Positions 45,301 to 56,500 of a stretch of DNA of 64,000 bases are shown here, one piece after another. The notes beneath the pieces were generated by a model. It ran no database searches. It was not told where the DNA came from and saw nothing but the letters and a program-made list of their open reading frames with translations. The position numbers were made by a program, and so were the translations under genes. Each line of letters begins with the position of its first letter. Positions within the stretch are counted from its first letter, which is position 1. The stretch is taken from contig CALNVZ010003426.1 in NCBI GenBank assembly GCA_940671915.1, forward strand, positions 10,433,896 through 10,497,895. The letters run 5' to 3'. This DNA is from Paracentrotus lividus (taxonomy: Eukaryota > Echinodermata > Echinoidea > Camarodonta > Echinidae).

Positions 45301-47396
45301 TGGAATGGTGTGACAATTGTGTTCTGGCAATGAATATGTGTAATGTCTTCTATCATAGAATATTATTTATATTATATGGATATGTATGGGATGCATTCTC
45401 GTATACTGGTATTTTTGAACCACTGCCTTAGTGTAAGTGATAATGCGGTATATTGAATAATATGTGATCTATTGTGCTGTGAGATATCGGTGTGATGGTG
45501 TTTCAAAGTACTAACATGTATGTAAGCTTATGTCAATATATTTGGTGTCTATTACTGTCTCAAGATTTCCTTGGCGCGTGATTGAAGTGGTAAATTTTGA
45601 TTACTTCACTCTAATTTTGTATCACGTTTCCTGACATCAAAGAGTTGGTCTGTGACATTCTGGTTGTAAATTCTAGTATGTGTGATCTACAATGTGTTAG
45701 TTAATATAAGTATAAATATATTTGTTATCTATAATATGATATTACCTTATTATTAATAATTGTTGCTTGTGTATGTGTGTAATACATTTATTATTGCTAT
45801 AAACTTGGAGTAATTATATTCGTGTTTAACCTCGTCAATCTCTATATTTGGTAAACATCTTTTGTGACTATTATTGGAACATTTGTTGGCCTTACTTTTG
45901 ACATTCCGAAACTAGAGTTTGCGCCGTTTTGATCTCAGTGGGTGTAGATTTTTATATCTATAATAGATGCGAAACACTTCACATTGTACAATGAGATTTG
46001 ACCAGAGAAGTGGTAGTTATCATAGCTTTTATTCACACAGACTCGGTGATACGGAGGAAGAATGGGGAAGCTTGTGAGTTACTGGTTCTTTATTAGGTAA
46101 TACTTGGGAACAATTCTTCTTACAATTAGTTTAGGTATATGGGGCGAATAGTCTCATATTGATTGTTTTTTTCGGTTTTAGACTTCCCCTCTTTTTCCGT
46201 CGGCATGATATAGTTTACTTCATTGCAAGAATAATAATGGTTATCACTTGTCTCATTTTATCGTGCCTCAGTCTGGTGTCCGATTCATCTGCTAATGTAT
46301 GAATCACTCATATCGTATTGTTGAGAGATTGAATCAGTCATACGGATCTAAAACGATAAACCAATATATTAGGCTACATTTAGTCACGGTTAGTAATTAT
46401 ACACTGTTCGTTCATAAGTGGATTTTCTGGCTCAAGCGACATTAGTGAGCTCCGGCTGTTACTTTCTTGGATATGTGGGGCGTTTCACGTCCACCGTCTT
46501 GTTCTACTACCTTTCTTCGACTCACCTGTTTACGGATTTCTCACGACCATTATGTTGCTCCGGGGTTTCTTTCTTGATGTGTTCGTCACCGCTTTCACTT
46601 TCCAGGTTCCTGGCTATAATACTGGACGTTCCCTAACCATTCCTGGGATTTTTCTTCCAAAAAGTTTGGAGCCCTTTTTGTATACGCGACCCACAAAGCC
46701 CCCTCAGTCCTACCCAAGGAAACACGTCTGAGGTGTAGAGTTGTTATTGGGTTTCTTTTAAGTTAATCTACTTTGTTGGCTCTAGCAGACCCGACTTTTT
46801 GTCTAGGAGAGGGATTTCAAAATTTATTTTGATTGGAGTTTTGCAACATTGATTTTATGTCATTTTTACACCATAGAATTTCTATCTTCCCTAAATTGTA
46901 TTGTAAAATACAACAAACTTGAATCAAATACAAATAATTATTCATAATTACTATTTACAACCGTCTCATCAGGCTATAACAAAATTAAGGGGATTATCGA
47001 TGATTAAGGGCTATGGTTGTTTTTTATTTCTTTGTTTTCAGCATAAAGATGGGTAATAAAATTNNNNNNNNNNNNNNNNNNNNNNNNNAGTGGACTAAAG
47101 AAAAAGACGATTTATCCAGATTCAAAAGCCGGGAAACGAATTGGTTTTCTGTGTAATAGGATGAAGAGATTGATTGCTGATGTTCATTGTTGTCTACTGG
47201 AACGTCAAATTCATTTACATTTGCATTTAAAATAGAAATCATATTATTCGCAAAATTTCCGTCGGAATGGCAGTATATTGGATGTGTTTCATTTTGGAAA
47301 GTATTCAAAAAGTCATCGTTGGCAAGGTCATTCCCTGGGAGGCTTATGTTATTATCATTTTCATTATTATCATTATTATCATTATTATCATTATTA

Positions 47397-47427
<31 letters not shown>

Positions 47428-47429
47428 CA

Positions 47430-47460
<31 letters not shown>

Positions 47461-47462
47461 CA

Positions 47463-47505
<43 letters not shown>

Positions 47506-49545
47506 CATCATTATTATTATTATTATTATTATTATCATTATTATTATTATTATTATTTATATCGATTAATTATTATCATTATTATTATTATATTATTATT
47601 TATTATTAATATATTATATATATTAATTATCATCATTTATATATATCATTAATTATTATATATATTATCATTCATTATTATTTTATTATTATGTGTTGTA
47701 TCCGTTCATTATTTACCATTATACGTTACCATCATATTTTCTATTGCTCGCCATCATTAATGACAGACAGAATCACCGAGAGTTACAGATAATCGCGACA
47801 CCAAAATGGAGAGGAGAGCAGCTGAGGGCAAGGGGGCGGCAGGAGAGAGATGTGTGGACCCAGTGTTTGACTTCATGTTCGTGTAAAGCCTACCAGGGCT
47901 TTTATAGCAAAAACAAGATTCGTGAGGAAAAAACAAAAACAAACTATTTACTGAGTTCACAAATCATTAAACACTGGGTGCTCTCTAAAGTTGATCGTGA
48001 GATTAGGAAAAACACGTCTTTTGTAGGGAGTGAAAAGAGGGTCGTAAGGGAATAAAAGAGAAATGAGCGGGGAATTATACCGGAGCAATATATGGGTCAA
48101 GACTAATACCATTTGTTAAATTGTGGTTTGTGACCAGGTTGTTATAAAGTATAAGGAAACGAGTCAATGTCGGTCTGAATAAAAACGTAGCTCTATAAGA
48201 TTTGAATATATTGACAAAATGTCAGTGGAGATTTACTACAGTTAACTTAGCAAAAGTGCGTCATTACATAATATTCCTATTGAATTTAACATGAGTGTTG
48301 TTGAGACAAAATAGCATATTTGAATATTTGAAATATCCCACATATATGAAATATTTGAAGTAGCTTATTGAAAGTGCGTCACTACATACTAGTCCTATGA
48401 AATTTAACATGAGAGTTGTTGAGACAAAATAGCATATTTGAATATTTGAAATATCCCATACATATGAAACCTTTGAAATATTTGAAGTAGCTTATTTGAA
48501 AGTGCGTCATTACATAATATTCCTATTAAATTAAGCATGAGAGTTGTTGAGGCAAAATAGCATATTTGAATATTTGAAATAGCCTATATATATATAAAAT
48601 ATTTGAAGTAGCTTATTTGAATAGTACAATAACATTTGTTGACAAGTATAGTATGGGTAATATTCACTGCCTTACTCTTTTAACAGGAATTAAGATTTAA
48701 AAGCATGTAGTAATATCAGCAAAAGCTGCGGTGTCAAACCCAGCTGGTGCCGTCCCACATGGATACCGGGATGGTGCCAAAACTAACATTATTGACACCA
48801 TGGGTGTTAGCTTAACACCATCGCGGCATCCATACAAGACAAACACCAGCCAAAAACCAGTCAAACTCAGCACCACTGCTAATGCATTATATATACAAGT
48901 TTAGAACTGTGATTTACTTATTTCATATGTGCTTACTTTCTGAAGATAGTTACAAGAGCACTAGCAAGACGTGAACAAACCAGCAAAGTTGCTAATGGTT
49001 GGAATTTTGTTAGTAAATTACCACTGCTGTTCTTTGTTCAGTTATGTTTTTGTATTGTTTTGTTTTGAAAATAATGATAATAAAAACTTCAGATGTTGTA
49101 AAACTGATTCAAGAATAGGTAATTATTCATCACCAGGATGAAGCATCAATTGTTGGTTTGTTTGCCTCCGAAAAATATCATATTGTTACAGAGTACATCA
49201 AGAAAAAAAAAAAGCAAAAAAAAAAAAAAAAAAAACAACAGCAATAACAAATACCAAGTTTCCATGATAGTAACGGTTAGATTGAGCACAGAGACAAAAT
49301 GCTTTGAATAATTATATTATGGAGAGATATTAACATTATAAATGCTCATGCAATCACTGATGTGTGTGTATAACATACAGAAAATGTCAAAATTGATCTT
49401 TCAAAAATAAAAAAGCTATAAAGCTCTATTTTACATACGAGGCTTGTCCTGGTAAACAAGGGACTGTACCAAAGTCAGCTGTGCATTGACAAGAAACATT
49501 CAGAATGCTTTTAATCTTGTTTTGTTTTTGTTTTTTCCTTTTGTG

Positions 49546-49581
<36 letters not shown>

Positions 49582-50353
49582 GTAAACCTTGATAAACCGT
49601 ACTAATCATGGTTACATTGAGCATAGAGACATACATGTGGTGCTTGAATTGTGCACAGATATTAGCATAGCAAATATTCAAATTGATCTTTCAAAATATA
49701 ATCGCAATCTTATAGTACTAGATTGGTCCTGGTAAACAAAGGACTATCCTGAGTCAGCTGTACTTAACAATTAACATTTGGAACATTTATGTAACTATGT
49801 AACAATGTGTCGTGTTCATCCAAGCGTAAAGACATACCACACAAAAATGGTAGGCCTACCAGAAGATGCGGGAGGAGTTATTCTATCGGAATATGTAAAA
49901 TAATTGAAGATGCTAGTACTAGATGTTCGTATGTTACATTTTTACCCTCTGTTTCTCAAAACTGATTTGATGTAACATAGGAACATCTAGTACTAGTATC
50001 TTCAATTATTCCCTAAAATATTTTTCATTAAACATTTGGTGAATTAAGCAAAGGCGTATTAACAACATCTTGGATAAAAAATTCTCTGATAAATAAAAAA
50101 AAAAAAAAAAACATAAGGCAACACACAAATGTAAAAAAAATACTTATTTTGTTTCATTACTAAAGATGGGAGGGCGAATAATAAAACTGCATTATTTTAC
50201 ATCAGCTCAGTAACTTCTGTGAAACTATTTCTGAGACATGAATACTTTAAGTCTAAAAAAATGCGAGGTTCGTGATATTTTCACCAGAGGTAGACGGGAT
50301 GATAATAAATCAGAAAATACATTTTTATTGGTTGTACTCCTATCATGCCTATG

Positions 50354-50430
<77 letters not shown>

Positions 50431-53400
50431 GACAAACTTTTTTTGATGGTTGAAAACTATTTTTCATGAATATTAATGAGCCTTGGGATTTCATATGACC
50501 TTGAAATGACTTTTGACCTCATTTGCATTAAGTTATTTTCATGCCCTTTATGTTCATACATGACATATTATATATACCTTTACACACCCACTGACAGACT
50601 TGACACAAAAATGGTCGAAAAGTTGAAAAATCACCACCTTGGAAACAAATAGCTTGGACCTGCCCAGGAAAGAACGCGGTTGCGTGAACATATAAAAAAG
50701 GAAAGGGAAGGAAGTTGTAGGGAAATTCCAGAGTTGGAAGGAAAAAAGACGATGATAAGACTTTATGACTAACACAACAAATGCCAACCGTTTATGTTTC
50801 TTTGTTACTGTTGTTTATTTAGACATACATTTATCCTCGGGACTTTTCTGAGAACAGAAACTGGACTAATTATAATTCCATACTACATGACGATTTTGCT
50901 ATTTCGCCCCAGTTACCTAAAATGAGGTACACCATAAATAACAATGTCTCATTTTAGTGACGCTTTGGCAGTATCTTTGAAACAGAATGCTATGAATTGT
51001 GAATTACATATCACCAGACAGAGCAAAAATCACTGACCTAATAGAATTTATTACTGCCACTGCACATTAAACGGTTCTTGAATTAGAACAGTTTAAATGA
51101 AAATAATCATTGAAATCTCTAAATTGGCAACGCGAAGAAAAATGAATAGGCCTAATCGCTATTTTTACGCTCAAATTGGCAATTTTTTAATGCATTTTGC
51201 AATTTTCATTAGTAAAGAATCATTGACTATGATTTTGATTTTTTTAAAGGTTGCAGGAGTGAAATAAAGTTATTGTTTGCCAATTTTAGGATTAAAAAAG
51301 TGATTCATTATCTTGATACTTCAACGGACTCACGCGGGTCCAAGATAGATCCTTGATACTCATTGTTTATAAAATGATGATCTTAAATATTTCATAATAT
51401 GACCCAGATTCAAATTTGACCCGAGACAAGAAATGTAGCGCTTGTATGAATTTGGCGAATTTGCGATCCTTTGAAAGTTATTGCTTGTATGTGTATAGGC
51501 TTAAAAATACAACATTACTAATTGGCGACGACGAAAATATGTCTCATTCCTTCTAGAAATAAAATAAGGCATTAGAACAAACCCTTAAAATCTGTGGCTC
51601 ACTACTGCAAAAATAAATCAATCAATCAAAAGAAAAAAATATAATTACTGGAAATTTAAATTATGAAAAGTACCAAGCTAACTTCTTACATCTTCAGGCA
51701 TTTTTTTCATGTGCCATTTCGAACACAATAATAACTGCATCGGGTAATTTTGTTACGAATAAAGTTGTTTTTTTCGAGTCCATTTAAAAAAATAAAATTT
51801 AAATCATTGTTGACATAATAATAATAATAATAATACGTTGTATTTATATAGCGCTTATAACCAATGTTTCAAAGCGCTTTACATAAACATACACATAATT
51901 AATACACATAATACATAATATGAAAATTTAAATTAAGGAAAATTATTCATACAAAACATGTGAAGAATTACTACATTGTGTATAACTTAAGAAACGAACA
52001 GATGGGCTTTTAGAACAGATTTGAAGGATGCAAGTGACTGTGGACGAATATTAAGGGGAAGATTGTTCCAAAGAGTAGGGGGCACACACTGCAAACACAC
52101 ATTGACCATAGCGAGTAAAAGTGCGAGAAGCAGGAGATAGAGAGAAGTGAGAAGAAGAAGAGGATCTGAGATTTCGAGACGTAGGAGCTTTATTCGAAAC
52201 AAGGTCAATGAGGTATGAAGGTATTCTGATTTTAGAAACAAGAAGAAGAATTTTGAATTGTATCCGCTTATCAATGGGAAGCAAATGAAGGGAATTAAGT
52301 ACAGGTGTGATATGGTCTCGTAATTTTGCTCTTACAGTCAACCGCGTCATAAGTCATTTTGATGCCGATTTGCTCTACTTGACACCATCAATAATAAACT
52401 TTACACTTAAAGTACTTTAGATAGTAATAGGGGGAAAATTAAGGTGTACCAAAATATGAAATCCAAATTTTTGACCCCCCCCCCTCCTATGAAATCCCGG
52501 ATCTGACACTGCACACCATCGACGAAGTTTCGAAAATGATTTGACGTTACTTACCAAAGAACTGGAGATGGATGGAAGGACGCTTGGTGCTGGAGTAATA
52601 CCAAACCGAGAAATATCACTGCTAATAACTGAACAACTCCAATTACTCTTTGAAAAGAAAATAAAAACAAATAGAGAAAAAAAGAAGTATAATCATGCAA
52701 ACGTGTCAAATAAAATTATAATTATTACGTAAATAATTATTACGTATAATACCAAACCGAGAAAGATCACCTTTACCAACTGAACAACTCCAATTACTCT
52801 TTGTAAAGAAAATAAAAACAAATATAGAGAAAAACATGAAGTATAATCATGCAAACGTGTCAAATAAAATATAATTATTACGTAAATAATTATAACGTAT
52901 AATACCAAACCGACAAAGATCACCTCTACCAACTGAACAACTCCAATTAATCTTTGTAAAGGAAATAAAAATTAATAGGAAAAAGATACATCAACTATAA
53001 TTCTGCAATAGGGACATTCAAATTTGACAATTAAGTAAGAAATTTCCTGCATAAAACTCAAACGGCTTCCGGTACAATTGTGTGCCTTGTTTATTTTTGT
53101 ATCTATAGCACAACCGGATTTTTTTTCTCTCTCTCTATCGTTTGACAGGTTTTATAGCTCAAACAACTTCCTGTGGTGGGCCTAAGAAATCAAAATTACG
53201 ACATATGTTCGGTGTGCTTTGTTTATTTTTGTAACTATAGCAAAACCGAATGTTTTAATTTTTTTTTTTTTTTTTTTATCGTTTGACACGTTTTATATCT
53301 CAACGACTTCCTGAAATGCGCCTAAGGAATTAAAATTAAATTAATTGGGTCTGCTTTGCTTATTTGTGTAACTATAACACATTTATCATTACGTTTGTTA

Positions 53401-53726
53401 TCGTTTGATGTGTTTTAAAAATCATGCATAGCTCGAACTACTTCCTGTACGCCTATTAAAAAATAATATCAGGATAAATTGTGAGGTGTGCGTTGCTTAT
53501 TTGTGTAACTATAGCCCATTTAATATTTTAACGGGTTTTTTTTTCATCGTTTGATATGTTAATCGTAATTTGGTTATTTTTGTAACCATAGCACAATAAT
53601 TGAAAGACACTTTACGGTGACTAGAAAAAGAGCATATGAGTTTGAATTTTGTGAGACATTGTTTAGGGCAGACGCCATGAGCCCCCATCATAGGTGGATA
53701 CCAGCGCTATACCAGAAGCCATCATT

Positions 53727-53765
<39 letters not shown>

Positions 53766-53982
53766 CAATAACAGTTTTAACACGTTTGATATAGTACCTG
53801 AATACATTCAAATATTCTACTTACCAAAAGGGTGCTTGTCAAATGAATGATAGTTCTGACATCATCAGCTATTTCGTAGGCTTCAGGTGTGGGGCAAGTT
53901 TGGCTCAGAAGTGCCCCAGTTGGAAGGCATGATGCTTGCATTGTCATAGTGACCATGATCACTATCGGGAAAGTAACGATCC
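39224..53982 (-). CDS. Unrecognised secreted glycoprotein, helical-cytokine-like; gene-level entry
   Basis: Four exons on the minus strand (53825-53982, 52555-52647, 39835-40017, 39224-39397) encode 201 contiguous residues plus stop. Three internal introns are all phase 0, with GTAAGT, GTAAGT and GTGAGA donors. The first visible exon opens with a hydrophobic segment (IVTFPIVIMVTMTMQASC), a likely signal peptide. The mature part has about seven Cys, and five N-glycosylation sequons (NWS, NVT, NGS, NYT, NET). Predicted amphipathic helices are EAYEIADDVRTIIHLTSTLL, DNLNVTLKHIHYYQTVLHHI, SLNETFDKISRKVQSTLTSC and a shorter one near VLNNVKDSMDPIRYF. Length, four helices, secretion and all-phase-0 introns resemble class I four-helix cytokines (IL-6/LIF/CNTF-like or related). 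This is inference: I see no diagnostic sequence match. A small 5' exon with the start codon may lie upstream of 53982. Confidence 0.55.
39835..40017 (-). CDS. Minus-strand secreted-protein gene, third visible exon
   Basis: A 183-nt phase 0-0 exon between TTTTTAG and GTGAGA. It encodes ESSTLDNLNVTLKHIHYYQT, VLHHINGSTNMADARRTNYT, and SLNETFDKISRKVQSTLTSC then G (61 residues). Two amphipathic helices with heptad-like hydrophobics are joined by a polar loop. Four N-glycosylation sequons (NVT, NGS, NYT, NET). A hAT-like MITE begins 97 bp upstream. Confidence 0.65.
40114..40430. mobile_element. hAT-like repeat with CAGTGGCGGATCCAGG end
   Basis: The left terminus CAGTGGCGGATCCAGGATTT is clear. The interior words 'gcaaaaaggtacgtcatttt' and 'ttcacatcaggctggacgag' match the repeats at 29573 and 60522. 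The right end is not resolved. It is in the large intron of the minus-strand gene. Confidence 0.55.
40772..40817. mobile_element. Left end of AATTGAAGATGC MITE, cut by a LINE
   Basis: AATTGAAGATGCTAGTACTA plus 'gatgttcgtatgttacattt' matches the MITE at 38652. The sequence then passes abruptly into the 3' tail of an antisense LINE. Confidence 0.65.
41288..41319. repeat. Poly-G tract
   Basis: About 30 G with one A interruption, inside the LINE 3'UTR. Prone to sequencing and assembly error. Confidence 0.9.
41434..41956 (-). pseudogene. LINE RT C-terminal fragment
   Basis: Two overlapping open stretches, shifted by one frameshift near 41535, encode the thumb and tail region, ending FWNSLPRDMREIRSIFLLKH then KLKMLLLSSYNH. 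FWNSLP...R......FK..LK..L is the typical end of CR1/L2-like ORF2. Confidence 0.75.
43701..46396. other. Unexplained stretch, C-poor on the plus strand
   Basis: No gene, tRNA or repeat recognised. The plus strand is visibly depleted in C and rich in T and G from about 42500 to 46390. The recognisable part of that range is antisense LINE, so the rest may be its decayed 5' part. Confidence 0.4.
46397..47063. mobile_element. TIR element, TTACACTGTYCGTCATAAAG family, copy 2 (cut by gap)
   Basis: It begins 'ttatacactgttcgttcata' and continues 'ctcaagcgacattagtgagc', 'gctttcactttccaggttcc' and 'aaggaaacacgtctgaggtg', matching 61188-61500 in order. It runs into the 25-N gap, so the right end is missing. 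Confidence 0.65.
47064..47088. other. Assembly gap (25 N)
   Basis: Run of N. Confidence 1.
47344..47600. repeat. (ATT)n microsatellite with ATC variants
   Basis: About 250 bp of ATT repeats interspersed with ATC. All apparent open frames here are low-complexity artefacts. Confidence 0.95.
48240..48625. repeat. Tandem repeat, about 120-bp unit, three copies
   Basis: Each unit has 'agtgcgtcattacataatat', then 'gttgttgagacaaaatagca', then 'tatttgaagtagcttatt'. Copies start near 48255, 48378 and 48499. No coding potential. The flanks 47600-48240 hold only AT-rich DNA with no recognised gene. Confidence 0.85.
48640..49780. other. Non-coding stretch
   Basis: No gene seen. It contains a poly-A tract (about 49203-49233), a poly-T tract (49549-49578) and a pair of related segments ('catagagacatacatgtggt' versus 'cacagagacaaaatgcttt', with shared 'attgatctttcaaaa') on either side of the poly-T, about 350 bp apart. 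Confidence 0.45.
49780..50015. mobile_element. MITE, AATTGAAGATGCTAGTACTA family
   Basis: Shares 'tgtcgtgttcatccaagcgt' and the terminal pair AATTGAAGATGCTAGTACTA / TAGTACTAGTATCTTCAATT (right unit 49901-50015) with the element at 38652-38914. It is in the large intron of the minus-strand gene. Confidence 0.75.
50356..50427. repeat. (TA)n microsatellite
   Basis: About 35 TA dinucleotides. Confidence 0.95.
51815..52350 (-). mobile_element. LINE 3' fragment (L2/CR1-like)
   Basis: On the minus strand the frame gives HITPVLNSLHLLPIDKRIQF then KILLLVSKIR, and after a frameshift near 52100 PPTLWNNLPLNIRPQSLASF then KSVLKAHLF, a classic L2/CR1-like ORF2 end. The 3' end has AAGCGCTATATAAATACAAC followed by an (ATT)n tail at 51815-51835, as in L2-type elements. 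It lies 205 bp downstream of the second visible exon of the minus-strand gene, in the same orientation. Confidence 0.85.
52555..52647 (-). CDS. Minus-strand secreted-protein gene, second visible exon
   Basis: A 93-nt phase 0-0 exon between TTTTCAAAG and GTAAGT. It encodes SNWSCSVISSDISRFGITPA then PSVLPSISSSL (31 residues). A Pro/Ser-rich, non-helical composition suits a long loop between the first two helices. It contains one Cys and one N-glycosylation sequon (NWS). Its first 55-60 nt are repeated twice upstream on the same strand. Confidence 0.55.
52594..53010 (-). repeat. Three tandem copies (about 153 bp) of an exon-2/intron boundary
   Basis: Units start near 52596, 52744 and 52897. Each has, on the minus strand, an acceptor-like TTTCAAAG or TTTACAAAG, then AGTAATTGGAGTTGTTCAGT, then a CGGTTTGGTATTA end. 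Only the first unit continues into the real exon 3' half and donor. The other two pass into A/T-rich DNA and have GTAAAG or GTAGAG donor-like words after 20-odd nt. Confidence 0.8.
53040..53600 (-). repeat. Diverged tandem repeat, about 120-130 bp unit, about four copies
   Basis: Each unit carries 'gtaactatagcaca'-type and 'atcgtttgacacgttttata' words, then 'ctcaaacaacttcctg' and 'gcctaagaaat'. Copies lie near 53090, 53230, 53360 and 53490. They fill the intron between the first two visible exons of the minus-strand gene. The strand is arbitrary. Confidence 0.65.
53724..53763. repeat. (CAT)n microsatellite
   Basis: About 13 CAT units, 60 bp downstream of a donor site of the minus-strand gene. 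Confidence 0.95.
53825..53982 (-). CDS. Minus-strand secreted-protein gene, first visible exon (signal peptide, helix A)
   Basis: It ends at donor TTTTG|GTAAGT. The 5' boundary is read as acceptor TTTTTTTTGCATAG at 53983-53984, giving a 158-nt exon entered in phase 1, so an upstream exon would hold the start codon and a few residues. Alternatively, an ATG at 54007 reads through the same T-tract as MFFCFFCIGIVTFP and could itself start the signal peptide. After the hydrophobic stretch come CLPTGALLSQTCPTPEAYEI and ADDVRTIIHLTSTLL, an amphipathic helix. Confidence 0.55.
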
Positions 53983-54009
53983 CTATGCAAAAAAAACAAA
54001 AAAACAAAC

Positions 54010-55255
54010 AAAATAAACATACATGTTTATTTACCTGTTTTTATTTTTTCCGAATTAAACGAATACAGAATACTACAAACATACTTTATGAATACATATA
54101 CATATAATATATTTATAACAGCTATTCCATTGTGACTCGCGTGATATATTTCCAAACTCTCAACTGTTAAAGGCTGGGTGCTCAAAAACGTTATTTTTGA
54201 GACCTGTTTTATTCCTACATTTCAGTTCAACTATTGATCATACATATTGGAAAGCATAAATGTTTGATGTATAGTCATTTTTGTTTAAGATATTTCAACT
54301 TTCAACAGACACCACACTATTTTTTAATTTTGGACCTTACTGTAGGCCTACTTAAATGTATTTTCGTAAGAAGGTACTCGTCCCATTTATACCAAATTTT
54401 CAGGACTTCATTTTGAGATATTAGGCAATAAGAATTCAAACTTTCACTACCACTTGACTTTTTATTTCAAGTCAGTAACCATATGAAAACGTGACTCGCG
54501 TGACAAAAAAAATTTAAAGCATGAAACTAGCATAAAAAGTGTAGTGTGGGACTAAGAATAGGAACATCGACCATGCAATATGTTCCCCTGCCAGTATACC
54601 GCATTGTAAAATAAATAAGATTGACACCTTTTTAATAAAAAAATATGGCAATTTGGATTAGATGAAATTGCAAATTTCTGTTCCCGATATCTAGTTACAC
54701 GGAATGGCTGATATATATATTCGTTTGTTGTTATTTCTTTCGCCTGTATAAGATTTATACTGGAGTAAAATAGGAGTAAAGACGGTCAGATATTTATTTA
54801 CCTGTTGTTTGTTTTTTATTAAAAAAAATTAAAAGTACTACAAGCATATTTTATAAATATATTGAACGTTATTTATTTATGCTTAGTGATTTTGACGTGA
54901 TTGATTTGAATAAAATTTTCCGCTGCATTCAGACAAGTACGTGTTTCTTTTGAATGACAAAAGTGCAATATTATACAATAAGAAAATTTCTGACAATGAA
55001 TCAAGAAGTCAAATTATTATCAATTATTATTTTTAAAAGATGACATGATAAATTGTAAAAATATTATACCTCTTCAAACATTGGATATTTGATTCGCCTA
55101 AGAATAACTATCATCATTAAGAATAATATAATGCTTGAAAATAAATAAAACTCATGAAAAAATATTAATGCATTGAATCTATTAAGCAGAATGGATAACT
55201 TATTTTAAAAAAAAAACATGAATTACGACGATAAGGATGATATTAATAATGAATA
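54010..55255. other. Non-coding stretch
   Basis: AT-rich. No exon, RNA gene or repeat recognised. It would contain the promoter and 5' exon of the minus-strand gene, but neither can be placed. Confidence 0.4.
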
Positions 55256-55257
55256 GA

Positions 55258-55455
55258 AGAATTGTTATTAATGATGATGATGATGGTGATAATGATTGTA
55301 ATGATGATGGTGATGATGAATGATGATGACGATGATGATAATGATGATGGTGATGAAGATGAAGAATGATGAATGATGATGATGGTGATGATGATGATAA
55401 TAATAATGACGATGATGATGATGGTGATAATGATGATGTTGATGCCAATGATGAT
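55258..55455. repeat. (GAT)n microsatellite
   Basis: About 190 bp of GAT with GGT and AAT variants. Apparent His- or Ser-rich frames on the minus strand are artefacts. Confidence 0.95.
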
Positions 55456-56314
55456 GGTTAAATGATGGTGCAACTGAATATAAATCAATTATCGACAAAG
55501 ATTAAGACTTACGAATCACTGGCTGCATATTTATTTATATTCCTCCAATACCTTTGTCACAAAACTCAATAGTATTAATCGCTTTCCTCGTGGGTAACAG
55601 ACGATAGTCAAGTTTGATATTACATGCTGATTAAACAGCTCCATTTATATACGGAATTCGAAACATTTAGGCAAATGAGTACGTAAAAACTTTTGTAGAT
55701 ACAATTAGTCACAATTTACTGCAGACTCTAACTAACAAGAAAACTTTTCATTATTCAGAAATTTGTCGAATTTTAAAGAGCAAACGAACACAGGATACAT
55801 TACCTCTTTATTTCCCTATGTGTCTGACATTTACTATTTCACTGTATCTAGGCCTACATTGCAATCAGCTTTGTTTGGCATGTTTGGTCACCGGTTCGAT
55901 TGGCGTCCATACATGGTCAAATTTAGAAAAAAGAGGATGCTCTCACCTTGATTTTAGAATATGACATCAACCTGAGGGAAAATAGTTCTAATGTGTACCT
56001 TTGAAAATTTCTAGAGGTTCATACTGTACATATTCATTCATGGAATTGTTAACTTGCCGAATTGTTATTATAAAAGGGGGCTTTCTGGACTTTTCGTATG
56101 AGTTTTCCACTCAAATTTATAGAACCTGCACTCTTGGGTGGCGTAAAAATGTCAAAATTGTTTATTGAAGTCAATAAAATCATTGTGGAACTTTTGAACA
56201 ATACACCTCAGTTTTAGTGAAAACCTTTTAGCTTCAAAGTAGCGAGACAATGTACTAAAGATACCCCCGTATTGCAACATAGCTAAATTAAGTGCATTTT
56301 GTTTAATTTCTGCT

Positions 56315-56500
56315 TCTCCTCTCTCTCATTCTCTCTCTTTCCCTATATGCTACCCCTCCCTCTTTCTCTCTCTTTGCTTCTTCCCTATCTCATCTCTCTC
56401 TTTCAACCCCCCTTCTCTCTCTCTCTCTCTTTCTCTCTTTCTATCTTTTTCTTTCTCTATCTCTCCCTCTCAATAATTCCCTTCTCTTTCTCTTACAGAG
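56315..56500. repeat. CT-rich low-complexity tract
   Basis: Pyrimidine-rich (CTCTCTCT, TTTCTCTC, CCCTCCC). No gene. Flanks 55500-56310 and 56510-57240 show nothing recognisable except three diverged 'ttcagaatggtata'/'cttcccct' segments at 56805-56955. Confidence 0.85.

Noticed and set aside
47267..47652. Overlapping open frames of up to 140 codons
   Set aside because: They are translations of the (ATT)n microsatellite in all frames.
48720..48890. Possible SINE with ACACCA-rich segments
   Set aside because: The words 'ggtgcc', 'acaccat' and 'accag' recur, but no box A/B pair or second copy could be found in the window.
55200..55498. Ser-, His- and Ile-rich open frames
   Set aside because: They are translations of the (GAT)n microsatellite.
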